Below, one piece after another: positions 51,601 through 64,000 of a DNA stretch of 64,000 nucleotides (position 1 is the stretch's first letter; each line of letters starts with the position of its first letter). The notes below the pieces were generated by a model. The model saw nothing but the letters and a program-made list of their open reading frames with translations, made no database searches and was not told where the DNA came from. The stretch comes from Xiphias gladius (Eukaryota > Chordata > Actinopteri > Istiophoriformes > Xiphiidae): positions 21,709,056 through 21,773,055 of the forward strand of contig NC_053402.1 in assembly GCF_016859285.1 (NCBI RefSeq), given 5' to 3'. A program made the translations under genes and the position numbers.

Positions 51601-54600
51601 CTTCATCACATTAAGATGTACTTTAGGTAACATACAGCCCAAATGATCCCAGAGGTTTTTAGTATTTAACGTTCCAGACATTAAAACCTGCTTAAGTACG
51701 TCCTGAGTGTTCGAATGAAAAGTTTGTGATCGCTTTTGGATTGACATATAACTGACGCATAAATCCGGATGCGCATTGTTAGTATTAAGAATCTAAGGGG
51801 ATACATATTTTTTTCCTTGAACGTTTGTTTTTCTACTTTTTCTCCCAGGCGCCCTTGCAGCACTGGGGGGCCAGTATGGCAGCAAAGCAATGAAGACTGG
51901 GGGTATGTTCAACTTTCCTCTTAACTTTCTGCACACTGCGGTTTACTTCAGATAAATGATGTTTGTATTTTCCCTTTTTTTCAACCCTTAGTTGGACATT
52001 ATCCCGGGGCTCATCTTGGAGTTGGTAAGTTGTCTGGCATCAGTTGACCTGTATGACTAACAGCGCTCAGAGGCAGAGCAGAAATACAAACATAGGAAGT
52101 AGCCAAAAAAAGTTTTACAGCGCACTAGTTTTCCAACTGGCAAATATGGACTTTTAATCAAAATACAGATACGAAATATGGAGGACGTTTTTTTCAGTAA
52201 TGACCATGATATAATTTATCTTCAAAGAGGAAAGTGATTTTTTTCTGACTTCCTCCTTTGAGTCGTATTGCAAAGCGAAAAAACCTCTGTGTTGGGGCTC
52301 TTCCATCCAGTCCCGCAGCATTAGAATCAACGTGTCTAAGTTCTGGATGGTGAAACTTGTTGGCAGATGCTGCTGTTCGACGACAACGTGTCACTCTTCT
52401 TATTTTCACAGGGGGTTACAGATCTCTTGGATTAGGAGGTAGAGCAGGCCTGAAGCACGGTGGATATGGAAACCACCAGGGAGCCAATGGTACATCAGTA
52501 TAACCACTTGTAAAACCTTCACAGCCTACTTTGGTTTTTATTATATTCCTTTGACTTCTGTTGTGGATGACCGATACGCTCCATGCGGTTCATGATACAT
52601 CTTTCTTGTGGCTGCAGGTGCCAGCCTGGGCACAGGAATGCCACTGGGGACTGGACTTACAAATGGCCAGGGACTGGGCATGGGCCAGGGAGGGAAACGT
52701 GGTAAGACCAACATATAGAGGAGGATGTCATCTACCAGTTGATATTTTACATAGGTACTGATAACACGCTTAACACGCTTCCCTGGCTTGCCTGCAGGTA
52801 AATGCCTGGCTTGTCGCTATTTAAAAAAAACTGGCGCCTGTCATGATCGTAGTCACATCAAGTGCCCTGAAAACCCATTATCTTCCTCATTTCCTTACTA
52901 TAAGCAACAAGATCCTACATGGACACACTCGAACGCACTATTTGCCAAAGAAACAACATTAAAAAAAAAAAAAAAAAGTAACTTGAGAGATGTCTGCATT
53001 TTTGTTTTTGTCTGTGCTTTTCGCACCGGGCTGACATGTGGCACGGCTCAGTTTGATAAAAGGTGACTCATTTCCATGCATGAGTCAGAGTTTAGCAACA
53101 TCTGAATCAAAAGCTGATGGCAGATTGGTCATGGTTTTCTGTTGCAACAGTCGGTCAAATTTGATCAAACCACAGCCGTGCAATCCTGAATCTGCATATT
53201 AGCAGCTTAGACTAGAGTTTTGAGTGTTAAACTCTTGATAATTAAAAACTAGGGCCCCCAAACTTCAACTTTGTTTGTTTAGTGTGTTTGAGAGATACTA
53301 AAGTTTTTAAGACAAGTTTTCAAGGGCTTCAAAAAACCTGGTCTGCACTGTCACAGATTTGAGGATGTTTTTATTCACGTTCACACCTAGAAGCAGAAAT
53401 CTTGGCAGTCTATGCTGGGTGCAAATCTTTAGCAGAAAACTGTCAAGGCGGAAATGAAATCAGATTTATGAAAGGTGCTGAGCTGCAACTTGCGTCACTA
53501 ATTCTGTTTCTTCAGCAAGAGGCAAGGATTTACTGTGTTTTTTTTTAAAAATTATATCACACAAAAGCGCTTAATTGTCAAAAAGTAAAGTTCCCTGCAG
53601 TCGTGTTGCTATCTGGATAATCTGAGTAGGCAAGGAGGAAGAGAAATCTTTCATAAGCAGTTGAGTGTCAAATGTAGAAATCTTTGTAAATAGAAATGAA
53701 CTCTGTGTTTTTCTGACTTTCCAGCTTATGGTGCTGGCGTTGGCACTCATCCAGGTAAGTAACAGTACAGTTTGTTCAGTGGTTTCCTCTGTCAGGCCTC
53801 TGCTTGTTTGCTTGATAAATCTCAGCTGAGTGGCACTTCGTCATTGGCTGTGAAGATGATAAAAAGGGCAGGTTGCATCTCCCCAAATAGATTATGTTTC
53901 CTTGTAAGACAGAGAAAAACCCCGGGCCGCTAGCGATGTAATCAGAGCACTTGATTTAAAAGGTTCGCTCCACGTCCACTGAACCTAGGCTCTTTGTTTT
54001 TCTTGCCAGGATATGGGGCTGTAGCCGGAAACGGCTATCCTGGACCCCGACCAGGTAAGTGAGGGATCTCATTCCACTGCCTTCATCCGTTCAGTTCAGA
54101 TGCGTGTGCTGGCGCGTATTCTCTTAGGTCCCGTCACTCACATAAGCTCACACTTATGCTGTCAGTCACGGATAAACATGAGGTTTATCAGGCTGCACTA
54201 AAGAGACTGTCATAGTCAGATTGTTTATTATCACATTCTAAGGTGGTCGGGGTAGTCTTGCTAAACCATGTCCAGGATCTTTCTTTAATATAACCACTTG
54301 GCCCGTTCCACTGAACTGAAGGCCTATCATTTTATCACCGTTACAGAGATGCCATAGTGTCGGCCTGAGTCTCTGTCAGTTAGCAATGCTGAGTGAAATC
54401 AATGACGGTCCCCTTATCTGCTGTCATTAGGAATTGGACTTGGGTATCCCACTGGACAGAGGGCTAAGGAACAAAAACCTGGTAAAACCTTCACCGCAGC
54501 CGCCTGCGGCGTTTGTGTGTGTTAGTCCGTGTCTGTCTCTGTCCTGTGTGTATTTGTCTGTAACCTCCGTGAAACTGAAGAGTCTCGTGCTGATGTTTGA

Positions 54601-57600
54601 CCGTGTGTGTCCCTGAGTGTTTCATACTGTATGTGTTTTGCATGTTGCATGAGTCCTGCAGCTCTCGTTGTCACGGGTCTGTGAGTTTATCGGTGTTGAT
54701 GAGAGTCGATGTGTGTGGACCACTTAGGGCTGTGGAGTGCTGAGGTGATACAAGCTAAAAACACACTAACAACTTGATGACAGTAAGATTAAGATGCTTT
54801 GATAATGATGAAACCTGTATTTTGCTTCATTAAGCTCTTAATCAATGTTTGCAGAATCTTACCTAGAATTCTCCACATTTATTTGATTAATTTGGGCACA
54901 AAAACAAATTATTCAAATAATCACACACCTCATTTGTTTGTTTTTTTCGTTATGTTTTTCTGTTTTGTTTTTTTTTTTTTTGGGGGGGTCAGGTTACTGT
55001 GAGCCATGAAGTTTTTGGAATCTATTGCCTCGTTCTGGTCACAGCTCAGGTTCTGGCTCACGGTACCTGGTTATAGTACGCATGCAAATGTTCAAGAGCT
55101 GAGTAAAACTGTGCCGTGTAAGTGGAATTATTTCAGTCTATCGTCAGTCTATTTGCTCTGCACTGCAGGTTTCTGCAGGTTTCATACCCCATCAGTGTTT
55201 TACTGAGCTTTATCTTTGTTACACACTGGTGCTGTCTGAGTCGGGCGGCGTCTTCGTCCTTCTCTGTAACACTGGTGTCTGTTATGGCGTTTAAACAATT
55301 TGGGATGGCAACGTTTTGTTGTCACGTCGCTTTTTATGTGTTGGCGCAATTGCGCTGATGCAATGAGTACTCTCATGTGTTTCCTTCCAAAGTGTAGCCT
55401 CAGTTGTGTGTTGTCTTCTTGTTGTCTCAGCTCCGCACTATGGTGACGATTCTGTCCTTTTTATACTCAGCTAATTTCAGGCCATAATGGATTTTGCCTT
55501 GTCTCCATTTGGTCTTGAATTATCTCCACTTGAGTACTGATTACTCTGCGGATGATGTCTTATATTGCATTGAATGCTGTGATACACACATCATTAACTT
55601 CAAAGTAGTCTTTGAATAGAAATACAGGACAGTACTTTTGCCACTGGCCGCTACAGTGTGCTGTTGGCGCTCAAAGAAACACTGTTGTCTCTGAGCCACG
55701 AAGAAGTCATGAATGCATGGTATTTCTCTGCCAGGTGTGTCTGCAGCAGATTTGGGTGGACCTGAGCTGGCCAGTCTGGGCCAAGCTGTTCAAGATCTGA
55801 AGAGAGAAAAGAGCGGAGCAATTTCTCCCTTTTATGGAAAAAGAGACAGAACTCTTGGACCTGAAATGCCAGTTGGAAGAGGCAGTGTTCTTGGTCCTGC
55901 TTCACCTGAATTACAGGCAGGAGGAGAGGTCAAAAGCCTTGATAAACAGGGTAAAAATCTTGGCCTGGCTGTTTCACGAGCACAAGGAGGAGAAAGTTAT
56001 GAGCCCATGGTCTTGAAAAGAAAGAGCACCACAAGCCATGGAGCCACACTGGCAGCTGGAGGAGTAAGACAGCAGCTGCCTCTTAAAGAAGACAACACCA
56101 GAAGCCCGAGCTCTGCTTCCTCGCAGTCACAGAGTGCCAGAGACCATGATTCATCCGTTCAACAAAATCAGGGAGCCCAAAACTGTGGATCCGCTAGGTT
56201 ATTGGAAACCAATCACGGTGAGCTTGCACAGAGGACTCAGAGTTTAGTGCCTCAGCCTCACCTTGGTGAAGACAGCAAACACCTCGGACCCGCAACTCCA
56301 CGAGCACAAGAACAGAAAACCCATCCGCTGCCTCTTTCACAGTCTCAAGATGTCAGACGCAATATATTCTCGCTTCCAAACGGTCAGGGAACCGGAAACT
56401 ATTTATCTGCTGAAGCGGACAGGCAGCGTATTAAAGACCTTGGGCTTGTGACTAAAGGCACAAATGGGCTTAGAAGCCGTGGGACTTTTGCTCTAGAAAA
56501 CCGTGGTCATGGTTCTCTAAATCTTCAGGTACAAGAAAGGGGGAGCTATGGACCGGTAATCCCACGAGCAAGTTCAACCAAAAGTTTAGGCATCGCCTCA
56601 GTGGAGGGGCAGGGAGCTAAAGGCTTTACTGCTGATGGTCAGGAAGCGAAGCACCTTTATCATACTGAACATGATGCCAAAGAGCCAAAAGCTCTCAGTG
56701 CCCCAAGGCAGACTGGGAGGAATAACCAGGGAACACGTAAGAGCAAAGCTTTGTCACTTTTTTCACAATCTCAGTTTCCTCTTTATTTCACATTTGTCTT
56801 TTTTCCTTTTTCTCATGATCTATTCTTGAAGTCTATATTATATTTGTCTCCCTATTGCCCCTTTCTATCAGTTATCCACTCGGGTAACTGCAGATCATTT
56901 TATTTGCCTATAAAAGTGATTTTTTCTCCTTTAGATTTATTTGGTAACGTTATCTTCTTCAGGTGCCTGTCGCCTTTGCCAAGTAGTGTCCAGTTTTTAT
57001 TATTTTATCAGACGGTATTTTTCATCTTGCTGTGTATTGGTGCCTCGAGGTCTCTTCGCGTGTCTCTTTGTGTTCAGTTGGTGCTGCTGTCGTGCTTTAG
57101 GTCTTGGTTAGAATTCCAACACAAACGCCTAGAGTATAACGCCTGGAGCTACAGTGTATGGATTATCTTTGTTCGCATTTTGCAGAGTTTTTTAAGCTGC
57201 GATCAGTGACACATAACATGCGCGGTAACTTTGTCTGAGCCAGGCCATAATCATCTCTGTGGTCCTCGGGATATGGTAGTGGAGCTGGAGGTGACGACAG
57301 TGGTGAGAACAGAAGGGGTAAACGGGTGCTTGCCCTACATAAAATGACCTCCACGTCATGTGCCAGCGGCTGGAGTGACCGGTAGTACTAGAAATCGTTA
57401 AACCGTTGCCTGGATGTGTATTGCTTAGCATGCTGAATGGCTTCCTTGTGTGATATCACATTTGCATGGATGGGGGATCATAGCAATCATCAAGCATTGA
57501 TCATTGAGAGGTTTAAGCTTCTGACAGATCCTTAACGGGAGCTTAATGAGAGCAGTTTTCTGGCGGCCTGGCCAAGATCCAGGTGATATAACTCTGAATG

Positions 57601-58338
57601 GAGAGGGAATCAGTGGTAAACTGTCACCTGCGTGTCCCTGCGTGTCTGTACTGGTGTGTATGTAACACTGTTTGCCATATCGTCGGAAATCATACAGATT
57701 ACCAAAAACCTGACATCACAGGATTGAGCCTGATGTTTTACGGCCTGGACACGATGCGTTAAGAGTGTAAATCGTATCTGTGAGCACACAAAAACTCCTG
57801 GGAATCCACTCTGAGTCTCGGGATTGATCCAGAAAACAGACTAGTGCTGTGCTGGCTGATCTTTTTCTTATAATAAAGTCTTCGGGAGACGGTCCTGAAT
57901 TTTCCAAACCTCACGCGTACAAAAAAACACAATGACGGCCTTATTTTCTAAAATACCATTACCGTTGAATTATCTAGTAATATTGAATCTCTGTGGAAGT
58001 GTCACAGTAAGAGACCAACTGAAAGTTAAACACAGAACTGCATGCAGCTCTTGGTCTCTTTCATCTAATTGTTTTTGTTTTTCTGGTGCGGTCATAGATG
58101 ATATAGTTGATATAGTCTCACTGCTCTCAATGCATTTTCTCTTTCAGTTGTAAAATCTGAATGAGTGCGACTTCTGATTATACTAAATCGACTGCTGGAC
58201 GACTTTAGTTGTTTCTGTGATCTCTGTTTGTCTATTGAACTAAGTAGTGATACTTTAATATCTGCAGTGCAACGATTAAATGTTTTTTAATCTCAGCTTG
58301 AGATCCTGTCTGATTCAACATCTTATTCATAACACAGA

Positions 58339-58383
<45 letters not shown>

Positions 58384-61300
58384 GTGGTATCCAGTCATAA
58401 AAGGTGCACTTTTAGGAGAGCGTTCTGTCATTACAGAGGTTGGATTCTCCTTTAGGAGCTCAAAGTCTCATAGCCAAAACCAATGGCACATTTCTATTGC
58501 CATTTGGTGCTTTTGTCTATGGAGGATTTTGTAGCATTCACTGATACCTTAAACTGTGCATTATGTGGCCTGTGATCGCTTAGGATTGATTCAGCTGACG
58601 ATCCCTTAATCACTGATCTAGTTGTAAAGGGGAATCTTGACCTCTTCCAGTCTGTGTTGGTTAATCTTCTTACATTTACATTGCATTTATTTTATAATGG
58701 TAGGTGCACATCAAACAAACTGCCATCTGTGTGCCTATAGGTACAATTAGTTGGGCTTTTCTTGGGTGTAATAAGAATTTTGCGTTTCTAAGAAGTGGTC
58801 CAGATACTGAAGCACTCGATCTGCTGGTAAAACCTAGCATATCTAACAATATCTCTGCGTCCCATTGCGTGTCTGTCTGGTTTACCTATGATTCGTGGAG
58901 TGTGTTTCAGGTTGTCACCTTCTCTTATTTCGAAGGTCCGACATCTGGTGTTTTTAGGATTCGGTCCAGGAAAGGTCACTGCCCAGCGGAGAGGCTGCTA
59001 AAAACCATTGACACCCGAGAGAGATTTTAAAGTTTATAGCGAGTCATTGGGTTTGTCTCTTTTGGATCTGAATAGACTTTCAACCAAAAGCCACCATGTG
59101 TAATCAGTATTGGGTGTTTCTCCATAAATGTTGGCACTAGTGTTTTTTATAAAAAACATTGGATATCATGTCCGTCTGGGCCACACTAAATTGCAGGTGA
59201 CTTTGCTGAGCTTGTGCTGACCTTCTCCACAGGTTATAATGGTGGAGCAGGGAACTATCTGGGAGCAAGCCTGGGCCCTGGGGGCTATGGAGCAGGTAAT
59301 GTTGCGCACTGACACCAGACACGAGAAAAATTAACGGTCCTTTTTAGCAGATGGAGATGTTCATGTATATTTACACTACCTGTGGTAAGATTTCCCATGC
59401 ACTGTCCACAGCTTTGGGACACGGAGCATACCCAGCCGGTGCAGCTGGCAAACTTGGAGGTAGGACGTACATTTTCCTTCTTTATTATTTTCTTTGTTGT
59501 GTTCGAGGGATTTCTGTGCTCATTTTTCCTTCTGCACCGTGTCCTAACTCTGTACTCTCTGTAAAATAAATCTTAGCTAATGCTGCACTCGGACAGGGTG
59601 GGTACCCTCAAAGTGTCGCAGGGAAGTCAAATGGTGAGGCTGAGGATAATTCTTTCATCTGTCTGGACTTGCATCCTTTCTTTCTTCAGCCTATTGTCCT
59701 TCAGTATTTGCTACAACTCTTGATTCTTAAATCAGTAGTTCCTAATTTTGAGAAATATGCTTATTTTCTCTCTTGCTGAGAGTTAGATGAGCAGGTCAGT
59801 ACCACCTTTGGTGGACAGAGCTAGGCTACCCGTTTCCCCTGTTACCAGTCTTTGTGCTAAGCTAAGCTAAATGGCCGCTGGTTGCAGCTTTATATACTGC
59901 ACAGACTACGTTGTAGACATGACAGTAGCATTGATCTCCTTATCTAACTCTTGGCATGAAAGCGAACAAGTTTATATCCCATAGTGCCAAACTATTCATT
60001 TAAGGGCCTCCTCTTCACCTTAATTTAAAGGTCACACAAGAGGCTGTTTCAGTATTTTCCTTCCTGGCGAATAATTTACAGTGAAAAGCAGAAGAAACCA
60101 ACAACAAAGAAATACTCACAAACCATTTCATTCTTCTCCTAACAATTTCCCGTGAATCTCTCTTTCTCCTTTTTTGCATGGAAGTCAGTTTTTTGTCGTC
60201 ATGTCATGTTTTATATTTTAACATCTTTTGTTAAACAATTGAAAAGCAGTGACAGACTGTTTGTCCCATACACTATGCTTCGAATGTGTGTTATCACAGG
60301 CTATGGTGAGGGAGCAACAGGATACCTGGGTGCTGCAGCAGGCAATGGCTACGGTAAGTGGCCACGCATGCGTGCATGCACTGAGAAATTCAAATCCTAC
60401 CAGTCAAACTGTGCACTGTGCAAGTCACAGAAGGCAACAAAGAGAAATCCAAGAACCAAAACTTTAGCCTTGAAATGTGAGTTGTCAGCCTAGAGTGACC
60501 GAGGATCATTCTTAATTCTCTTTGGTGTCAGAGTGAATCTGCATCAAAGCCGTCACCGAAAGGAGTGATGCTATTCAGTTAAGACAAGCTGAATCTTTGT
60601 GTTTAGTGGCTTTCTTTGTTCTGTAAGTGGAGATGCTGTTGCAAAAGCTTTGTCTACAGGTATTGGGCATGCGTGCATAAGACTCTCTTAAACATTTCCA
60701 CTCTTTTTGGCACTGGGCGTTGTCAGAAATGTCAAATACAGCGATGAATTGAAAACATTAGCTTAGAAATATCGTTTATAAATGTAAATGTCATTTTAAC
60801 ATACAACACCTCCTCCCAACAGGTTACGGGAATGGTTACAGCGATGGTTACGGAGCAGGTGAGTGCTGTGTTTATAAAAAAAACAAAAAAACGTGGAGCA
60901 ACGGGGGAACTCAAACTTAAAGGGTCAATGGCACACAGATATAATTACAATGCTAATTAGCACTATGTTTCAGGGCTTGGTTACCCTGCAGACTTAACTG
61001 ATGGTGCTCGGAACAAAGCAGGGAGGAACGAAGGTAACAGTTTTGAGGTGTTGTAACCAGCTGAGACCCATAACGGGTGATGGCATTAACCCGTAGACGC
61101 TTAACCTGCTACAGCTGAAAAAATAAGAGGCCATGAGGGGAAAAAACACCTCTGATGAACATGTCCAGTGTGGTCTTTTGTCCACTGGATGTAGCTATTG
61201 TCTCTTATTTATAAAAGCTGACCACTTTAATCTGGAGGTTTCTGACTTCCTGCTGCTGTAGATGCTTTTCACACAGTTTCTCACAGGTTTCCTGTGAATC

Positions 61301-63874
61301 ACTTGAATGAAGCAACAGTCTGTGACCTGCAGTGGCTACACTTTATTTTTTCAGGCGTCAATCCAGGAGGATACGCTGGACAGGTCCAGGGGGCATATGG
61401 TAAGAGATTTAACGACTGAGCAGCATCAGAGATAACACTGTATGTTCCCCTGGCCACCATACACTGTGAGAAATAAACCAACACATGAAATACTACAAAG
61501 CAAGAACAATTGTGTTCTTCCCAGCTGCAGGATCTCTAATGGTTTAAGTGTGTTTATGGTAACTTATGAGTTGATTGGAAATATGCTGGTTTTTCAATAA
61601 TCAGAAAACAACTGCGGCATAAAACCTGCAGCTAAAAATCAAAATTACCCTCATCTGTCCCCAGTATTACATGCAAATCTGTTACTTTTTGAGAATTTGT
61701 TGTATCAAACCAACAGACAAGCTGGCGGGAAAATAACCTTATAACAAGGGCTCTATATGAATATAAGTTCCATGATGTGGAAAGCCTGTCACTGAAGCCC
61801 CTCCTGTCTTCTTTCAGGAGCACCACTTGGTGCAGAGCTGGAATCAAATGGTGGCAAATATGGTGAGCAGTGCTGACGTGTCCTCATCCCTCTTTCACAC
61901 CGTTAGTCAGGCGTCTGTTGAAGTGGCTTTTCCATGCATGAGTCAGACTTGAACTGGTAGATAGCACAGAGCTGGTTGATACACAAGTGCGGATCAAAGG
62001 GTGAAAGGAGAGAAGATGCATGAGTCAGTCTGACCGTCTGTTTTTTTGTTTTGTTTTTTCTTCCCCTAGGAGGAGGAGCTGCTCAGGTTCCCTATGGTAA
62101 TGCTCCAGTGATTCCTAGCGGCCCTGAAGGTAGGAGCTGCATGTGTTTGCAACAGCCTTTATCTCTGTAAAATAGAGTATATTTATATTACACCTCATAC
62201 TAAGTTATATCAAACCCACGTGCATAAAAAGAAGATCTGTCATGGCCATTGAAAATGCTACTTTCTGATTGGCTGGCAGGTGTCCAAACATAGTTTGGGT
62301 CAACAATCTGACCGCTGTTCTACATCAGCGTTTTACACGAGTTAATCTTAAAGGAATAAATTGACATGTTTGGAAATAGGCTCATTGGCTTTCTCGCCGA
62401 GAGTTGGATGAAAAGATCGGTATCGCAGACATATCTCTACAGTTAAATAGTAGCAGTACATAATACCCCGTAAAATGGGCAGTTTCCATATTTTGCACTC
62501 CGGTTTTTGTATGGATTAAACTGACAGGATACAACATGTGACATGGAGCTTTAAAGGAGCTGATAGGTGGACTATGTTACCTTTGCCTGGGGCGGCTAGC
62601 TTTTTCCCCCCTGTTTCCAGTCTTTTTGCTAAGCTAAGCTAACCCATCGCTGGCTCCAGCTACGTAATTACCGCGCCGATGTGAGAGTGGTATCGACTCC
62701 CTGCCAGAAAGAGAACAAGCATATTTCCTAAAATGAAAGGAAATTGAACTGTTTCTTTAAGGTAACCTTTGCAACAGTACCTCTTACACAGGTTAAGTTA
62801 CTAGCTCGCTCTCAGTGGTGAAATAAATCTAACTATGAGTTAAACTGAACTAAAAAAAAAGATGATTTAAACACAATGTCTGTTCTTGCCTGTGGTAAGA
62901 AGCATTAGTGTAAGCACGGTAATGCACCCAAAGGTGTCCCAATACATGAAGATAAAGGACTCCCCTTTTTCGCCTCCTCTTCATTTGTTATTTTCATATA
63001 TCGGGGCCCTTTGGCGTGAATCGTTTACATCAGATTTGATCGGTGAAATTAAGTCAAGTCTGTTTATTAGTATAGTCAGTCACATTTTTCAAGGGCCTCA
63101 AAATGCTGTACGATACAGCTACTACGATAAAATCGGCACGTCCAGCCTTAGGCCCTCAGTGGTTTAAAGCAGCAAACCCCCACAACAAGTTACAAAAATT
63201 CAGAATGTTCTTGTTTTGTTATATCACACTCACTCATCCTGTTAGTTTACCACAGCATCGCAGCTGCCAGAGCAGTTTAATACCCATGCTTATGCAGATT
63301 TGACTTATTTCCTTAGGTGAGGGGGGCTACCCGTACTCCGCTCAACAGCTCAGCCTCAATGCCGAAGGTGCCAAAAGTGCCAACAAATATGGTGAGAAAG
63401 AGTGACTGTGTGAGCTGTAAAGTCCTAGAAACTACGTGACACTAAAAGGACTGCAAAGTGTTGTGTGGTTTTCATTTGTCCCACTGACGCCGAAGCCCGC
63501 AGTAAAACAGACAATAGTGAAAACAGATAGCAACACTAAAAGGCCTAGAATGAGTTAAGAACACAAACAAGAAGGGAAGGAGTCACTTAGTACAGATTAC
63601 AATAGTAATGAGTATAGTAATGAATTCAGGAAGGAGATGTCAGATTTCCCATGAACGCGGATGCTTCCTTTACAACCTCTGTCTGTAGATTTAGTCTAGA
63701 CATCTAGTGGTCTGAGATAAGGCTGTGATGTGTTTGTTCGTGGTTAAGTGTGTTTTATCTATGCAGTATTTCAATCTGTTATGACTCTTCATTGTTACCC
63801 CTGCTGAAGTCCAAATGTCTAACTGTTTTGTGCTGTTTAAGGAGCTGGTGCAGGATATGGACCTCAGCAAACAG
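48672..63874 (+). CDS. cmn: Glycine-rich elastin-like secreted matrix protein, probably calymmin (3' end outside the window)
   Basis: At least 22 coding exons: 48672-48738, 50377-50424, 50774-50800, 51849-51902, 51992-52024, 52412-52489, 52618-52701, 53725-53754, 54010-54054, 54431-54481, 55735-56736, 59233-59295, 59412-59459, 59577-59633, 60300-60353, 60823-60858, 60974-61033, 61355-61399, 61818-61862, 62070-62129, 63317-63391 and 63842-63874. Every intron is phase 1, and every exon after the first is a multiple of three, so exons can be skipped without a frame change. Exon 1 is a signal peptide (MLVRALLQTSLVLWLAQQTL). Small exons encode Gly/Tyr/Ala/Pro modules such as YGAVAGNGYPGPRPG and GYLGAAAGNGYG, with occasional lysines (GSKAMKTG) that could be cross-linked as in elastin. 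The 1-kb exon 11 is Ser/Gln/Gly-rich and quite different. Calymmin is a fish notochord-sheath matrix protein of this style. The symbol is tentative; elastin or another Gly-rich protein is the alternative. Confidence 0.8.
49364..49630 (-). other. Antisense open frame in intron 1 of the calymmin-like gene
   Basis: An 88-codon reverse-strand frame with protein-like, charged composition (DFARLRHRFDLSFDPKKFDD, FNRSDLAGSLMLAPATHT) and above-average GC for the intron. I do not recognise it. The sequence further upstream on that strand (49680-49800) is also fairly GC-rich and partly open. A processed-pseudogene fragment, a lone exon or chance are all possible. Confidence 0.2.
51085..51470. repeat. 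Long imperfect inverted repeat (fold-back element)
   Basis: The left half (CTTCAACTCATTATT at 51096-51110; TTTTATTTCATAATAGAC near 51160) is matched in reverse complement by the right half (AATAATGAGTTGAG at 51443-51456; ATGATGAAATAAAAA near 51390). The centre is near 51280. The arms are AT-rich and diverged. It fits a palindromic MITE in the intron before exon 4 of the calymmin-like gene. Confidence 0.7.
58342..58374. repeat. (TG)n microsatellite
   Basis: About 16 TG units in the intron after exon 11 of the calymmin-like gene. Confidence 0.97.
59730..60005 (-). mobile_element. Fish MITE/SINE-like repeat, copy 1
   Basis: Has the typical wording GAAATATGCTTATTTTCTCT, TTGCTGAGAGTTAGATGAGC and GTGCTAAGCTAAGCTAA of a very common teleost interspersed repeat. 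It lies in an intron of the calymmin-like gene. Orientation is assigned only relative to copy 2. Confidence 0.6.
62350..62765 (-). mobile_element. Fish MITE/SINE-like repeat, copy 2
   Basis: Same family as 59730: GCTTTCTCGCCGAGAGTTGG, ATGAAAAGATCGGTATCGCA, GTTTTTGTATGGATTAAACT, TTTTGCTAAGCTAAGCTAA and a right end GAACAAGCATATTTCCTAAA. The right end is partly the inverted form of the left end (AAATAGGCTC...TTCTCGCC), so the element looks like a MITE with inverted ends. This copy is longer than copy 1. Confidence 0.65.
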
Positions 63875-63895
63875 GTGGATTTCCACTCACGCACG

Positions 63896-63898
<3 letters not shown>

Positions 63899-63972
<74 letters not shown>
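63899..63972. repeat. (CA)n microsatellite
   Basis: About 37 uninterrupted CA units starting 25 bases after the exon 22 donor of the calymmin-like gene. It is the longest simple repeat in the window and likely polymorphic. Confidence 0.98.
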
Positions 63973-63974
<2 letters not shown>

Positions 63975-64000
63975 ATCCTTTCACACAATGTACAAGAACC

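Noticed and set aside
54995-55020. Possible calymmin-like exon after GGGGTCAG, starting Gly-Tyr
   Set aside because: The frame meets a stop within a few codons and no donor follows.
56737-57209. Open frame continuing past exon 11 of the calymmin-like gene
   Set aside because: A GTAAGA donor stands at 56737 and the translation turns into random hydrophobic, Phe-rich sequence. This is intron read-through.
63691-63972. Reverse-strand frame with a long Cys-Val repeat
   Set aside because: It is only the translation of the (CA)n microsatellite. The same holds for the frames over 42694-43038 and 58280-58534.

Overview
This is nuclear DNA from a ray-finned (teleost) fish. The evidence is small exons with GT-AG introns, AT-rich introns full of CA/TG microsatellites, fish-type MITEs and a Tc1-like relic, and a gene set matching a human 16p11.2 neighbourhood (RUSF1, ARMC5, COX6A2, probably TMEM265). 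No tRNA, rRNA, CRISPR array or bacterial-style operon was seen.

Layout. 1-6890 is mostly non-coding apart from one reverse-strand exon of a TMEM265/dispanin-like membrane protein (1909-2112), a perfect hairpin and repeats. 6895-10940 holds rusf1 (+, 14 exons). 11639-18486 holds an 11-exon gene (+) joining a THAP zinc finger to a domesticated integrase-like region, with a Tc1 relic in one intron. 20728-24118 holds elob (+), whose first coding exon is only the ATG. 26077-28266 (+) and 29707-30703 (-) hold a HARBI1-like transposase-derived gene and a Myb/SANT-like gene, tail to tail. 31639-37707 holds armc5 (+), head to head with the Myb-like gene across a promoter rich in ZNF143-like motifs. 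39322-40089 holds cox6a2 (-), tail to tail with armc5. 40090-48671 shows no gene I can support, only repeats and a LINE relic. From 48672 to the right edge (+) runs a secreted, glycine-rich, elastin-like gene, probably calymmin. It has at least 22 exons, all in phase 1, and runs off the window.

How the genes relate. The housekeeping members act in separate pathways: RUSF1 (RUS/DUF647 membrane protein), elongin B (elongin BC and ubiquitin ligase adaptor), ARMC5 (ARM and BTB protein, CUL3 adaptor) and COX6A2 (cytochrome c oxidase). The more unusual content is three transposon-derived host genes within about 19 kb. These are the THAP-integrase fusion and the HARBI1-like/Myb-like pair. The pair resembles the two proteins encoded by one Harbinger transposon and could be a co-domesticated two-component system.

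Exon boundaries were read by eye from splice sites, reading phase and family resemblance. For each gene complete in the window, the coding exons sum to a whole number of codons. No database search was run.
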